From assembly GCA_019828545.1 (NCBI GenBank), contig JACVRA010000302.1, positions 24,951-88,950 on the forward strand: 64,000 nucleotides of DNA, in the 5' to 3' direction. Positions within the stretch are counted from its first letter, which is position 1. Each line of letters starts with the position of its first letter. The DNA comes from Paracamarosporium sp. OC-R06-R3 (taxonomy: Eukaryota > Ascomycota > Dothideomycetes > Pleosporales > Didymosphaeriaceae). Both the position numbers and the translations under genes were made by a program. Of the stretch, positions 35,145-46,238 are shown in pieces. Below the pieces are notes generated by a model. That model saw only the letters and a program-made list of their open reading frames with translations, was not told the DNA's origin and made no database searches.

Positions 35145-36072
35145 TCATGCAGCTACTGGTGCCTGTGTCTGCGCTGAAGCAGCTCCTGGTCCGCCCTTCT
35201 GGCCGTTCACGGAGTGCTCTGTTAGGAACTCGGGATCATTCTCGAATTCCTCTCGCACCTGTACGAGTTAGCAAAGAGGAATTTGCCACTGTAACGATCA
35301 AACTTACAATATCCAACCCACCGACCAGTTCACCATCCACGTACAACTGCGGGAACGTCGGCCAATCCGAGTACTCCTTCAAACCCTGCCTCACCTCGTC
35401 ATCCGCCAAAATGTTGAAGAAGCCATATCGGATGCCCTTCTCCCTGAGAATGCCAACCGTCTGCCTGCTGAAGCCGCACTGCGGCGCGCTGGGTGTACCC
35501 TTCATAAAAAGCATGACGGGTGCCGCCTTGACGAGCTCGCCCAATCGCTTGTTCAACTCCTCCTTGTTCGTCTCTGCGTCGCCTGAGCTGTACTCGGGGG
35601 CGGTCTTGGGGTCTGAGGTACTCGGTGCATATGCGGCTAGGTTCTTCACTCCGTTGGCGTCTGCGCCGTTCGTCTGAGGAGGTTTGGTGACGGACTGTGC
35701 GGGTGGGAGGTTTGTCTTCGCGCCGCCACTTCCAGCTCCAGCGTACTTCTCTACCGCTACTCGCACCTTGGTGGCATCAGAGCCTGATACCGTCTCCAGG
35801 ACCTTTCCTTCTCGCTGCAGCACTATGAAGGGGACGGCGGAAACATCGTACTGCTCTGCGACTTCGGGCAACTCTTCGGCGTCGAGGGCGAGGAACGTTA
35901 TGGGCGCATTGGCGGGGTATGTGCTAGCGAGAGTGGTCAGGACGACAGACATCTGCTTGCAGGGCGCGGCCCATGGTGCGTGGAAGTAGATGACGGCGAG
36001 CGTGGATGGCGGAAGCGACGAGATTCCCGACTGGAAGGCCGACTCAGACGTGACTTCTTGGACTGTCGCCAT
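35145..36072 (-). CDS. monothiol glutaredoxin with N-terminal thioredoxin domain (Grx3/Grx4 type)
   Basis: Two exons on the minus strand: 36072-35308 and 35258-35145, 292 aa. The 49-nt intron (GTAAGT donor, GCTAAC branch, ACAG acceptor) falls between GGLDI and VREEFENDP. I chose the ATG at 36072 (CGCCATGGT on the plus strand) over an in-frame one at 36120. Residues about 5-110 are thioredoxin-like with a degenerate active site WAAPC at 34-38 lacking the first cysteine. Residues about 165-270 are the glutaredoxin domain with the CGFS motif at 199-202 and the glutathione-binding WPTFPQLYV at 237-245. Such proteins bind a glutathione-coordinated [2Fe-2S] cluster as homodimers and serve cytosolic Fe-S delivery and iron-responsive transcription control. 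Shares a 347-bp divergent promoter with RPF2. Confidence 0.95.
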
Positions 36073-36419
36073 GGTGGTGGCTATGCTTTCCCTGCAGCGG
36101 TATGGGTTGAGGATATGCAAGGATTAGGATATGCTGGAGAAGGAGAGCACGAGGGCGATGTGGAGAGGATTTCCGCGGCGGTGGGTTTGTAATGCACGGA
36201 ATGGTGTGAGAATGCCAGAGGATCTGATAAGTTGATTACTTTGTGCTCTGACGTGCTTTGCCCCTCAGCGCCGGAATGCGGCCCGCCAAGCACTCTGGCG
36301 CCCCCACCGCAAAACCCTTATCTGATGACCGGAACTATCGACGCCGGCGCCGAAGCTCGAAAAAAGTTCCCAGCGCGCCAAGATTTCGGTTTCGCGACTC
36401 GCTCACGAACACCGCCAAC
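36073..36419. promoter_or_regulatory. divergent promoter of GRX3/4 and RPF2
   Basis: The 347 bp between the two start codons must hold both promoters and both 5' leaders. No TATA box is obvious. The part next to RPF2 (36,290-36,419) is C/A-rich, as expected of a leader. No specific factor site is claimed. Confidence 0.6.
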
Positions 36420-37547
36420 ATGTTGCGACAAGTGTGAGTGCCTGTCTTGCGTTCCAGAATGTGAGGCACAAGACTAACGTCTCGCAAAGGAAGCCCAAGA
36501 ATGCCCGCGCAAAGCGGGCAATGGACAAGCGCGAGCCGCTCACCAACGAAAACCCCAAGACCACCCTCTTTGTCGCCGGCCAGAAGACGTCGCAAATCCT
36601 CAAGCTATGCATAGCCGACCTGCGCATGCTCAAGAAGCCTTTCGTCGAGAGTTTCATGAAGAAGAACGACATTCACCCATTTGAGGATGCCTCCTGTACG
36701 TCCACCCACCGCAGAACGACCACTCTCCTTCGAAATCCCTACAAACGGTTTCTTTTTTCCTCAATGCCATGCTAACTTGTACCCAACAGCCCTCGAATTC
36801 TTCTCCCTCAAAAACGACACCTCCCTCCTGATCCTCAGCCTTCACTCCAAAAAGAGGCCCCATTGCCTAACCCTCGTCCGCACCCACAACTACAAAATCC
36901 TCGACATGCTCGAGCTCTACATAAACCCCGAGTCCTTCCGCACCCTCCAGCAATTCAAGAATAAGAAGCCCGCGGTGGGCCTCAAGCCCCTCATCACCTT
37001 CCACGGCACCCCCTTCGAGGATCCCAACCAGACCAAGTGGACGCTCGCAAAGTCGCTGTTGCTGGATTTGTTCAGGGGCCAAGAAGCAGGAGAGGTCGAC
37101 GTTGAGGGATTGCAGTACATGATTAGTATCAGTGCGGCGGAACCTGTCGAGGGCGAGAAGGTGCCTGAGCTGCACATACGATTTTACCTCATCAAGACGT
37201 TGAAGAGCGGACACAAGCTGCCGCGTGTCGAAGTTGAGGAAATGGGCCCGCGCATTGATGCGACATTGGGACGCGAGCAATTCCCTGACCCGGACATGAT
37301 GAAGGAGGCGCTCAAGAAGCCCAAGGGCGCAGAGCCCAAGACCAAGAAGAACATCGACATGGATGTTATGGGTGACAAGATGGGCAAGATCCACTTGCCG
37401 AAGCAGAACTTTGGCGAACTGCAGACTAGGAAGATGAAGGGGTTGAAGCGCGGCAGAACGCCAGAGGCGGATGTGGAGATGGGTGATGGGGACGACGACA
37501 TGGTTATTGATGGTGAGGAGACCGTGCCAAAGAAGACGAGGGTATGA
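36420..37547 (+). CDS. RPF2: ribosome production factor 2, Brix-domain protein
   Basis: Three exons: 36420-36433, 36490-36695 and 36790-37547, 325 aa. The first exon has just 14 nt (MLRQ plus two bases). Joining it to exon 2 gives MLRQVKPKNARAKRAM, the characteristic Rpf2 N-terminus. The Brix domain follows: NPKTTLFVAGQKTSQ, KNDIHPFEDASSLEFFSLKN, RTHNYKILDMLELYI, GLKPLITFHG, then a region ending near PRIDATLGREQFPD. The tail is Lys-rich, then acidic (DGDDDMVIDGEE), then basic. Rpf2 works with Rrs1 to bring the 5S RNP (5S rRNA, uL18, uL5) into 90S/pre-60S particles in the nucleolus. Convergent with MMS19, only 178 bp between stop codons. Confidence 0.95.
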
Positions 37548-37725
37548 GTCGAATGTTTGATACGGATTGAGAAAGTGGCGGAACATTGCATGGGCGGCGT
37601 TACGGGCATGCTTCGGCGTTGATATGCAGATATACCACTTCGTACAAAAGTGACCCATATTCACGATTATTCATGATTCTCCTTCCATATTCCCATTGCC
37701 TACTATATAGCTTTAGATCGTGCAA

Positions 37726-40700
37726 TCAGTCATCATCCCCAGCCTCGTCGACTTCGAGCCATCTCGCTCGACACTTTACAGCTGCGCTCCTGACCTCTCT
37801 CTTTCCATCATCCAACGCAGCCGTCAATTTCTTACAAACTTGCCTCCTATACGGTAACACAACTTCCAGCTTCAGCTTATCCGGTACCAGCATTAGACAT
37901 CGGCAAGCCGCCGCACGCACCCTTCCTGGCGTCGGCAAATCCTTATTCACTACGGAGCTCGCCAGCAACCGCGATATCAGACTCCCAGCATGCTCCTGTA
38001 GAACCTCTGGTCTCTCCAGTAGTGTGGAGGATAGAGTACCAATTGCGGCTTCTTTCACAAAGTCCTCGCCTTTGAGATCGAGGGATTGGAGAAGGAGAAG
38101 GATAAGTGTGGGCACTTCCTCGACGACAATGTCAAAAGGCAGCCATCTCAGTATGCCACTGAGAGCGACAAGGTAATTAGGTTTGGTTTCGGCTGAAGCA
38201 TCGCGGAACGCTTGCGTGATGTTGGGCACTAGCAACGCGAAGGACTTCTGTTTGTGAAGCCCTGAGATCTGGCAATGGTTCTGCTTGGTAAGGAGATCGT
38301 CAGGCTGAAGGAGCGTGCTAAATCCGTGCGCTATGGCAGTGCCATGCTTCGGGTGCGATAGAAAGTCTAAAAGTTGTGGGTATAATTTAGCTAGAATGGG
38401 GCTGCTGCGAAGAAGGATGCCTTTGAGGGACGCAAAAATAATGCGTATCCTTGGCGGATCGAGTTTCTCTGGGGAGAAGAGTTCGAAGGGAGGGTTTATC
38501 AGCGGGTCCATGCATGTCTTCAGGGCTGCAGCTGAATAGAACTTGTTGATGACGAGGGAAAGTTGGCGCAGAGAAGCAGAGCGAACGCGGATGGATAAAT
38601 CAGGTTGTTGTGCGTAGTTCGCTAGCGAAGAGACTAAGAGCTCAATCTCACAAGGCAGTCGAGTTTCTTTACGGAAGGAAGCCAGTAGGTGCGTTGAAAC
38701 AATCATAGTCTTGTGGGCCGCAGGAGGTGCGCTGACGTTGAAAGGTGGAAGCTCGGCCTGTGGGGTGGTCCTGAAAAGGGTGTACAACTCCGAAGCGATA
38801 GCATCCTGTTGCTCAATGGATTGTGACCGGATGACGAGATTGCAGATCCTGCCAACCAGATCTAGGGTAGTTTCGTCATCGAAAGCCTGAGGGTGAGAAG
38901 AATCCGCACTTGATGTCCGCTTCAGAAGGGGAAGTACGATGTCTTGGTAGTATGTTGAGGTGTGGGGATCTTGTTCCAGCTTGCTGGAACCTTTCGTGAG
39001 CGCGTACAGAATCGCCGAGAGGAGTGCCACGATGTAACTAGACGAAGCGTTTTGCATGACTGCCGCCGAGAATTTGTTCTTCAGCCGGAGAACAACTGTA
39101 TCGAAGACCTTCTCTTCGCTCGCCAATTTGGCGAAAGCTTCCAAAACAGCCACATGACCCTTCGAACCGGCGTCTGTGTCCGGTAGTTGCGCCATGAAAG
39201 CCGGAAACGCTTTGTCAATAACGACTTGGGGCTTTTGATGCGCGATTTCAACGAGGCTGTTGATACCGCTCTCCTTTACTTCATCTTTTCCGAATGATTC
39301 CTCGTGTATGACAATAGCGTGAAGTAGCTGTATTATTTTGCCAATATCCTCTTCACTTAGAAGCTCCCTGACTTTCGATAGCTGGAGCAAGCCATCTGCA
39401 CAAACCAATCGATATGACACATTGTTGACAGGCGACGTCTCGAGACCATGCAACATGACCTCCAGTGCTTGATCGCGGAATTGCGCAAGAGCGTTTCTCG
39501 GCGGCGATGGCCCTGCGGAGCCCGTCGAACGCCAATCACCGTATACATCGATATTGGCTTTGATTAACTGGACCAACACTTCCAATAGCCCCCTCCGCTT
39601 CGCCATGGTATCGGCTGTTTGGAACAAAGTGAACATGGTTGGTAAAATACCGGCCAGCAGAAGATTGGTGACGTCTGGAGAGACGTTGGCTATCTTATAC
39701 AAAATCCTGGCAGCGGCTTGGGATTGCTTTGTAGGAGCATCTTCCAAATGCTCGTTACATTCTTTGATGATCGGTCGAAGATATGCGTTTAGTGGTCCGC
39801 TTGTGCCCTGCGAGAGTGTTTCAGCTATCGCCGCTAGGCCGTCCAATGCTTCCTCGGCCAGATCTTCTTCCTGCACGTTTAGGATTTCAAATTTTATTGC
39901 GTCCCATAGCGTGATGGAATACAGAGAGATAGTTGGAGGTCCGTACTCCTTGACACAAGAAGTGATGGTTTGGAGGACATCACGCTGCCCACTATTAGTA
40001 TTTGCTCAATGTATTCATCATTTTCAGTTACCTTTGTGTTCAGAGATGTAGAATCCAGCTTGTCCAACAGGGCCGGGAACGTATATGGTGCGAAATCCGA
40101 GGTCGACGAAATGCATTCTCGTAATCTATCCTTCAGGTCCTGAGCTGTGATACCGTACGGATCGTCAGGTGGTGGTCTAAATGTAATAGGGAAATAATTA
40201 AAGACGGCATCGAACAGATCCTATCCCGGTTAGCTATCAATATTGTCTTTCGAGATATTTCCAATATACCTGAGCATCTGCACCGATATTCCACTCCGTC
40301 ATAGGTACGCGCAGTGTGGAAAATACAACCATGAGGTTTCGAGGGTCTTTCTCGCCATCGAAGTATGCAATGAACCGCGAAAGAAAATCGGGCTTCGAAT
40401 CGTGCAGGGTTCGCAAGGCTTCTACAGGTCAGTTTCGTCTGGCGTTGTCCACCTTCCTCAGTCAGAGCATACCATCTCTATATCTCGCCAACAATGCGTC
40501 TATAAGTCGCAATACGGGGTATCGTTCGCTTTGCTGCTTGTACTGGCGGAGCGGACTGGTATTCGCAAGGAGACTACCCAAGTGAGTATGCAATCGGACA
40601 AAAGCGCGGGAAGCATACGCACGTTTCCATGATCTCCTGCACGCGGCCGCCATCCCACTTCCCACGCTCCTCGAGCGCCAACAGGGCCTTTGCGCATGAG

Positions 40701-41157
40701 CCTATGCCTTCGCCATCTTCGGTGCGGGAGAGAATGAAGTCGCAGAGGAGGTTTCCTAAATTGTTTCAATTTCTGTTTTCAGATCGGTCGGCGTCATGTG
40801 GATATGAACGGTTGAACGTACGCTGCTGCAGCGACAGCACCTTCTGTGGAACGAGGCCCAGCACCTCGGCAAGGTAGGCCATGGCTGGCAATGTCAGCGA
40901 GGTTCTTTGGCAGACATTGTTTGCTCGCTTACCCTTGGCCCGGGTGGTGCCATCCTCGCTGTTGAAGTATTCACCCAGCTCCTCAATGAGCGTCAGCAGC
41001 TTCAGGTCACCATCGGTCAATCCTGCGTCCGTCAGTCGCGTCTTCCCCACCGACCCCCACTGAACGGAGACGTACGCGTCGCGCTCTTCTGTGCTACCTG
41101 AGTCGCCTCGCGCTTGTTCCGGTCATATTCCAGCAGAAATTGCTGGATGTCTGACAT
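37726..41157 (-). CDS. MMS19: MMS19/Met18 HEAT-repeat protein of the CIA targeting complex
   Basis: Eight exons on the minus strand: 41157-41076, 41022-40933, 40884-40822, 40755-40623, 40573-40473, 40421-40270, 40220-40032 and 39984-37726, giving 1022 aa with all phases closed. For exon 1 a nearer donor (at 41097) would put a stop in frame; the GTACGT donor at 41075 gives EATQVAQKSATRLTDGD and is used. The N-terminal domain includes GEYFNSEDGTTRAKAMAYLA and RYPVLRLIDALLARYRD; it is followed by DEKxDPRNLMxxF-like sequence (DGEKDPRNLMVVFSTL) and FNYFPITFRPPPDDPYGI, both family hallmarks. The C-terminal half is all-helical HEAT repeats ending in an acidic DEAGDDD. MMS19 links the CIA scaffold to client apoproteins including XPD and DNA polymerases, affecting repair, transcription and telomeres. 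Confidence 0.93.
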
Positions 41158-41466
41158 GCTCACACAATAATTGAAGGAGAGAATGAGTGTAGTTCTGCTC
41201 AACGCGGGGCGCGATACGCGAGCTCCGATTATGACGAAAGCTACGCGGGAGCGTTGATTGGCCGATGTCGGAAGGTGGGGCTTCGCAAAAAAAGTTCAAG
41301 ACACGCGAGGGAAGTGCGGCGCGTGAATTAATTTGTAGTTTAGAGAGAACGGGGTGTGTTGTAAAAACAATTGGGGCATATAAGAGCTGCGTACTGGGCC
41401 CTACGTCGTCATTCTTGCCGTCACTTTTCCTGCTTCCCTAACGAAGTCACCCCAAGTCACCCCACC
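41158..41466. promoter_or_regulatory. divergent promoter of MMS19 and MTD1
   Basis: 309 bp between the two start codons. An inverted CCAAT box (GATTGGCC) lies near 41,256-41,263 and is a plausible Hap-complex/CBC site, but no function is shown. A CCCCAAGTCACC/ACCCCACC run just precedes the MTD1 ATG. Confidence 0.55.
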
Positions 41467-42564
41467 ATGGCCGACTCGAAGCCAAATTGCAAGGTCATTC
41501 TTGCCAACAACATCGCAAAGAATTTGTTGGAGGAGGTTCAAGATGGGCTGAAGAAGATCAACCGCAAGCCGCTGCTCGTGGGCTTTCTCTCATCTCAAGA
41601 CCCCGCTGCTCGGGTCTACGCGGAATGGACAGGCAAAACGGCCAACGAAAAGTGAGCATGCTCGTCTGATGGCTATACGGACACATATTGTGATATCTGG
41701 TCCAGTAGACCTGACCTTGTATAGTGGCTTCGCATTCGAGCTGCGCGAAGTCGACCGTGAACTCCTCGAAGACGCCCTCATCGACGCGAACAACGACGAC
41801 AAGGTCGACGGCATCATCGTCTACTACCCTATCTTCGGTAACCGTCAGGACCAGTATCTGCAGCAGATCGTATCTATCGACAAGGATGTTGAAGGTCTTT
41901 CGCATCAGTATATCTTCAACATGTACCAGAACATCCGCTTCCTCGACGATGCGAACACGAAGAAAAGCATCCTGCCCTGCACACCGCTTGCCGTGATCAA
42001 GATCCTCGAGTACCTGCGGATATACAATACTATTCTGCCGTACGGTAACAGGCTGCACGGACGCACAATCACGGTCATCAACAGGAGTGAGGTTGTTGGA
42101 CGGCCGCTCGCTGCGCTCCTAGCCAACGATGGAGCATGCGTGTACAGCGTTGATATCAACGATGTGCAGACATTCACACGAGGCGAAGGGCTACGCAAAA
42201 GGAGACACGAGGTAGAAGAGAAGCCTGGCTGGACGATCAAGGACTGCTTGCCTGTGAGCGACGTTGTCATCAGCGGCGTGCCAGGCGATGCATACAAGGT
42301 CCCGCTAGAGCACCTAAGAGACGGTGCTGTTTGCATTAACTTCTCTAGCGAGAGAAACTTCACTCCAGAAGTCAAAGAGAAGGCGTCCATTTACGTACCT
42401 GCAATTGGCAAGGTCACTATTGTGGTGTTGTTGAGAAACCTTCTCGTAAGTACCCAAAAAGTCAATAATAGCATACACTGACCCAAAAACAGCGCATGGT
42501 TCAGAACAAGATCAACGCAGGAGAGGATGCCTCCCAGAAGATCGCAGAAACGAAGTCTTCCTAG
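41467..42564 (+). CDS. MTD1: cytoplasmic NAD+-dependent methylenetetrahydrofolate dehydrogenase
   Basis: Three exons: 41467-41651, 41725-42445 and 42493-42564, 325 aa, close to the usual ~320. Intron 1 (GTGAGC donor, CTGAC branch, ATAG acceptor) splits an Asn codon; intron 2 is GTAAGT...ACTGAC...CAG, and the last exon encodes RMVQNKINAGEDASQKI and a short tail. Key features: GIIVYYPIFG in the substrate site, KDVEGLSHQY, LPCTPLAVIKILEYL, and the dinucleotide-binding INRSEVVGRPLAALLANDGA. The enzyme oxidises 5,10-methylene-THF to methenyl-THF with NAD+, is monofunctional (no cyclohydrolase), and feeds one-carbon units to purine synthesis. Confidence 0.95.
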
Positions 42565-45500
42565 GTCTTTGACACTTGATGACCTTTCACTAATTCCCTT
42601 CATCTCGATACCCAATAGAAGGCACAAAGCCAACAAAAGTTCACCATAAGGCTGTCTCCAGTCTCAAGTATATTGTGTAGACCCACTCATGATCTACGTG
42701 TGCTTGGTTCTCGTTCGCATCTTCACTGGGCTTGACATAGAAATAACCTAAGACAAGCCATAAATAGCTGATCATGCACTTGCTACCTGCTCAGACCCAC
42801 CCGCTAACTTTATTCTATATTGCTCTCGTGCCGCTCTACACCTCCTTTAGCTACTCCTTCTGGCACAACTGGTTTTAGCAGCCGAAAAGTTGTCTGGGGC
42901 GCAGAACTGTGTAGCATCCTGTTGAATGGCAATACAAGGCGCTCGTAGATGAAGATAGCCGATAGATCGGCTTCTCAGTAAATACTGACGCAACGTAGGG
43001 GAGTATGGAACTGTACCCGAAGTTGGAAACATCAAATGCCGATGTGATGGAAAAAGCAATTCATCATCAAAGGGTGGTAGAACTCTGTATACACTAGCTC
43101 AATACGTCCTGTATCGACAAGGTTCAGAAGATGCAAGCCAATAACTGGGACAAGAGTATGCCTCTAGATCACGTGATTCTTGTCGAAGGGGTAGACTTCC
43201 TATATTGACCAAATCCAGGCGCAGACACGGAGCATTACTATTTTAGAAAAACGCTTGGACCGCAACGGTGTAACCTCAAGATAGCACCCGTTGCATGGCG
43301 GGCGGGAAGGAACGCTGCCACAATATGGGGTCCGGGGCCGGCTGTCGTACTAAGCAGCGCTAGCATATCCGGCGAGGAACATACTCGGAAGGGTCTGTAG
43401 GGTGTTCAACACGCTCATCGAGAGACAGCGCTCTTGACGGATCATGCGATAACTACCTGTGTGCACCGAGGTGATTGCGAGTGTAACTATGTGATGGACC
43501 CCGCATGCGCGCATGCGCAAGGCTGAACGCGGGGCTACTAGTTCCGTATTTGAGCCCTGTGAATCACCAAAAGTATCGATCGGTAAGACATTGCCAATGA
43601 TGGTTGTGGCGGTGGCACCGTGATTGCAGATGTAATCTTAGAAACTAGAGCAAATGTGTTTCAGCAGGAGGTGCAGGTCACGGCCCTATCGTGTGCTCGG
43701 GTATTGCGAAAGGGGGCCGAAAAGACACAAAGTAGCTGTAAATGCTAAATGAGGGATTGGCTCGAATCGGGTCATTTTTCGGGGGAAAGGTTTCCAGATC
43801 AGTCAGTGCTTCAACGGTTGTAGTACTACATTGAGCTGAGGCCTATCACAAAGACCCGTCATCAAGTAGGGGCCTGCATCTGGAATGCTGTTTGCCGAGA
43901 CACCGAGGTTCTCGCTCAAGGTGTGCAAAGGCAGTCAAACCGAGGTCAGGCATATAGTCTGTAGAGTGAAGCATTACTGAAGGGTGCAAGTAACATACTA
44001 GACTCTAATACTCCGTAGACTATCCTTAACATCCGAACTGTTTTCTACCGCAGTACGGTTATTCTGGAATGTAGGACACGATCTCGTGTAGCTGCTGGGC
44101 AGTGACCTTCTGGTCGCATATTTTGTGCTTGACGTGTGTGCTATGCCTGTGGCCGTGTAGCCGGGGATGTCGGAGCGTTTGCAGGGGCCTCGAAAGTCGA
44201 TCTTACACTAGTCTGATTGGCTGATATTTTCTTTAATATATTTTACCGGTGAAGGATCGTCTATACCAACCTGCTCTTTCATCGAGCGCAAGGCTGTTCT
44301 CTGCTACGATGGATGTTCCCTTTTCGTAGCATTGTCGATCGAGGCTTTCTGCATCCGCAGCGTACGAGATCATTGCTCGTACAGAACGTCGGCATGGCCG
44401 GACTCCTATCTTGTCCTTGCAGACCGAGTGTGCTCATTGGTGTAGTAGAACCGGGTTTTCACGAACCAGCTATTCTCGTTGGGTATCGGTCATAGCACCA
44501 AGTTTACTGTATTCACGCACCGGCTATGTTTCGGCGATGTCTTCTCGACGCAGCTGCATCTGAGCGCGCTGCATCTTAACCTGACAGATGTTTACACCTT
44601 GGCAGAGATCTCCTTTATGATGTCGCATGCCACACATCGTTTTCCAACTATAATCGCGGGCGCGCCTTCAGATAACTCACGCAGTGTGTGCGCAGTTATG
44701 TTGGCATCCTGCAAGACTCTCGGCAGTAGAAGGAATTGCGAGCTATGACTTGAGCATGCATGGAAGCCTCTAGATTGGATAAGCGTTTGTGATTGCTCTG
44801 GTGCCTAGAAGAACGCGATATCCTCGAAAGAGTGGCCGAGAATCAATGCCAATAAGCTTTGCGAGACCGCCAGAAACAAGCGTGCAGTGGCTAATTTGTG
44901 TTACAAGCATGGGTGCTGCAGGTACCCACGTACAACTGCACAAGGCTTGGAGTAAGACACCTCTGTATCTACGTACAAATGCTTCAAGGTATGCATCGTT
45001 TCAGCCTAGGCGAAGTTTACTATGTCTTAGGCTAGTGAAAGACGTTTTCAGCTCTGTCCTCACTGTGACTCTACCGCTCAAACTTCTAGCGAACGTCGAT
45101 CGGGTTTATGCTTTTTTTCTCCTCCGGACTTCGTAAGCATTTCCCTCGCTGACTAGACTCGGCGAATTGAGCGGTTTGGTGGTCCGTACTCCTGGGGCTG
45201 GTGGTCGTAAACGGCCCCCAATGGTACTGATACCAAGTCTCGCACCAAGGTTCTCTTGGTCTTCTCGAGGAAATCAACTTCGCTTAGGCAATACATTGAG
45301 ATCCTAAGTGGCCTCTGTTGCAAACTTCCCTTCTCTGGTTTTGCTCTCCTTTTACTCAAGTCAATAGTAGAGGCTTCTCGAGTACACTTAGACTTGAAGC
45401 TTGACTTGTGCGGAGTGTCTGTACCCTCCGTGTCTCACCTAAACGGGCAGTGTCTTCTTAGACGTACCATGCACTTTGTGGAGAGGGTAGGTCGTCCATA

Positions 45501-45962
45501 TGCACAGACATCCGTGTGATAAGCCTCCCTGCCCGCTCAGAGTGAGCCTTTGATTAGAATCTGGACCGTGCTTGCCGGATTCACATGCGGGAATGGCTTT
45601 CCTTCAGGTCTCGCTCGACCGTAATATTTTTTGTAGGGGTATGACGGTGACCTGTAGTAAAACACTTGGTGACTAACGAGGCGTACACAGGGTCTCGAGG
45701 GCGACAAATCTGTCCGACGTACAATGGTCTGGTATTCGTTATCTTCTAGTGGTTGTGTCCGAGACATAACGGCGGGCAAATTCCAGATGTCCTCGGTCGA
45801 ACGAAAGCACGAACCAGTATCTTCAGTACAAAAGGCGAGCATTGGAAGCGTCGAAAAGCAGACTCAACAGCTCATCGCTCCACAAAGAACACATCTTCAT
45901 CACTCGAGTGTTGAAATTTCGGCTCACCAAACGGCTTGATACCCGACTATTCATTCAACAAA
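42565..45962. other. gene-poor intergenic tract
   Basis: 3.4 kb with no recognisable gene. Short frames (for example 44,479-44,748 and 44,789-45,136 plus) show no domain or splice structure. A 14-bp perfect palindrome of alternating purine/pyrimidine character (GCATGCGCGCATGC) lies at 43503-43516. The final ~60 bp before 45963 is a plausible leader for the small spliced gene. Confidence 0.45.
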
Positions 45963-46238
45963 ATGTCGTATCCCGAGAACCAGCAACCGGCCAACGGTAC
46001 CGCCCAGGTATATATCAATCCTAGCTCTTAATCTGTAAAGTTTGCTGACCACTTACAAAAGACGAATGGAAACGGATCGACCACGCAGGCCGCATCGCCT
46101 CCATCGCCAGCCATGCAGCGTTGGTACAGTGAGAGGCCATGGGAGGAGCCCTTCCACGCTCAGGGTTCTCGTTCAGGTACATCAAACAACGGCAACAGCG
46201 GGAGTTCGAACCAAGGAGATGCCGAGAAGAAATCCTGA
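45963..46238 (+). CDS. small spliced gene, 73-aa low-complexity protein, unrecognised
   Basis: Two exons, 45963-46007 and 46062-46238, separated by a 54-nt intron with donor GTATAT, branch GCTGACC and acceptor AAAAG. Both exons are exact codon multiples, so the join (GTAQ|TNGNG) is in phase. The 73-aa product starts MSYPENQQPANGTAQ, is rich in Asn, Gly, Ser, Gln and Pro, and has one ordered-looking aromatic core: PAMQRWYSERPWEEPFHAQG (about residues 31-50). No signal peptide or membrane segment. I do not recognise the family. The intact splice signals and the aromatic core argue it is real. It lies 190 bp before the assembly gap. Function unknown. Confidence 0.6.

Noticed and set aside
35236..35307. 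Read-through C-terminus of the glutaredoxin (SLIVTVANSSLLTRTG...)
   Set aside because: This is intron sequence with GTAAGT, GCTAAC and ACAG signals; splicing gives the expected VREEFENDPEF ending instead.
41023..41097. Alternative MMS19 first donor directly after EATQ (GTAGCA at 41097)
   Set aside because: It would place a TGA in frame at the start of exon 2; the GTACGT donor at 41075 closes the phase.
43503..43516. 14-bp palindrome GCATGCGCGCATGC as a possible origin or recombination site
   Set aside because: Short palindromes are expected by chance in 64 kb at this relaxed search depth, and no surrounding structure supports a function.
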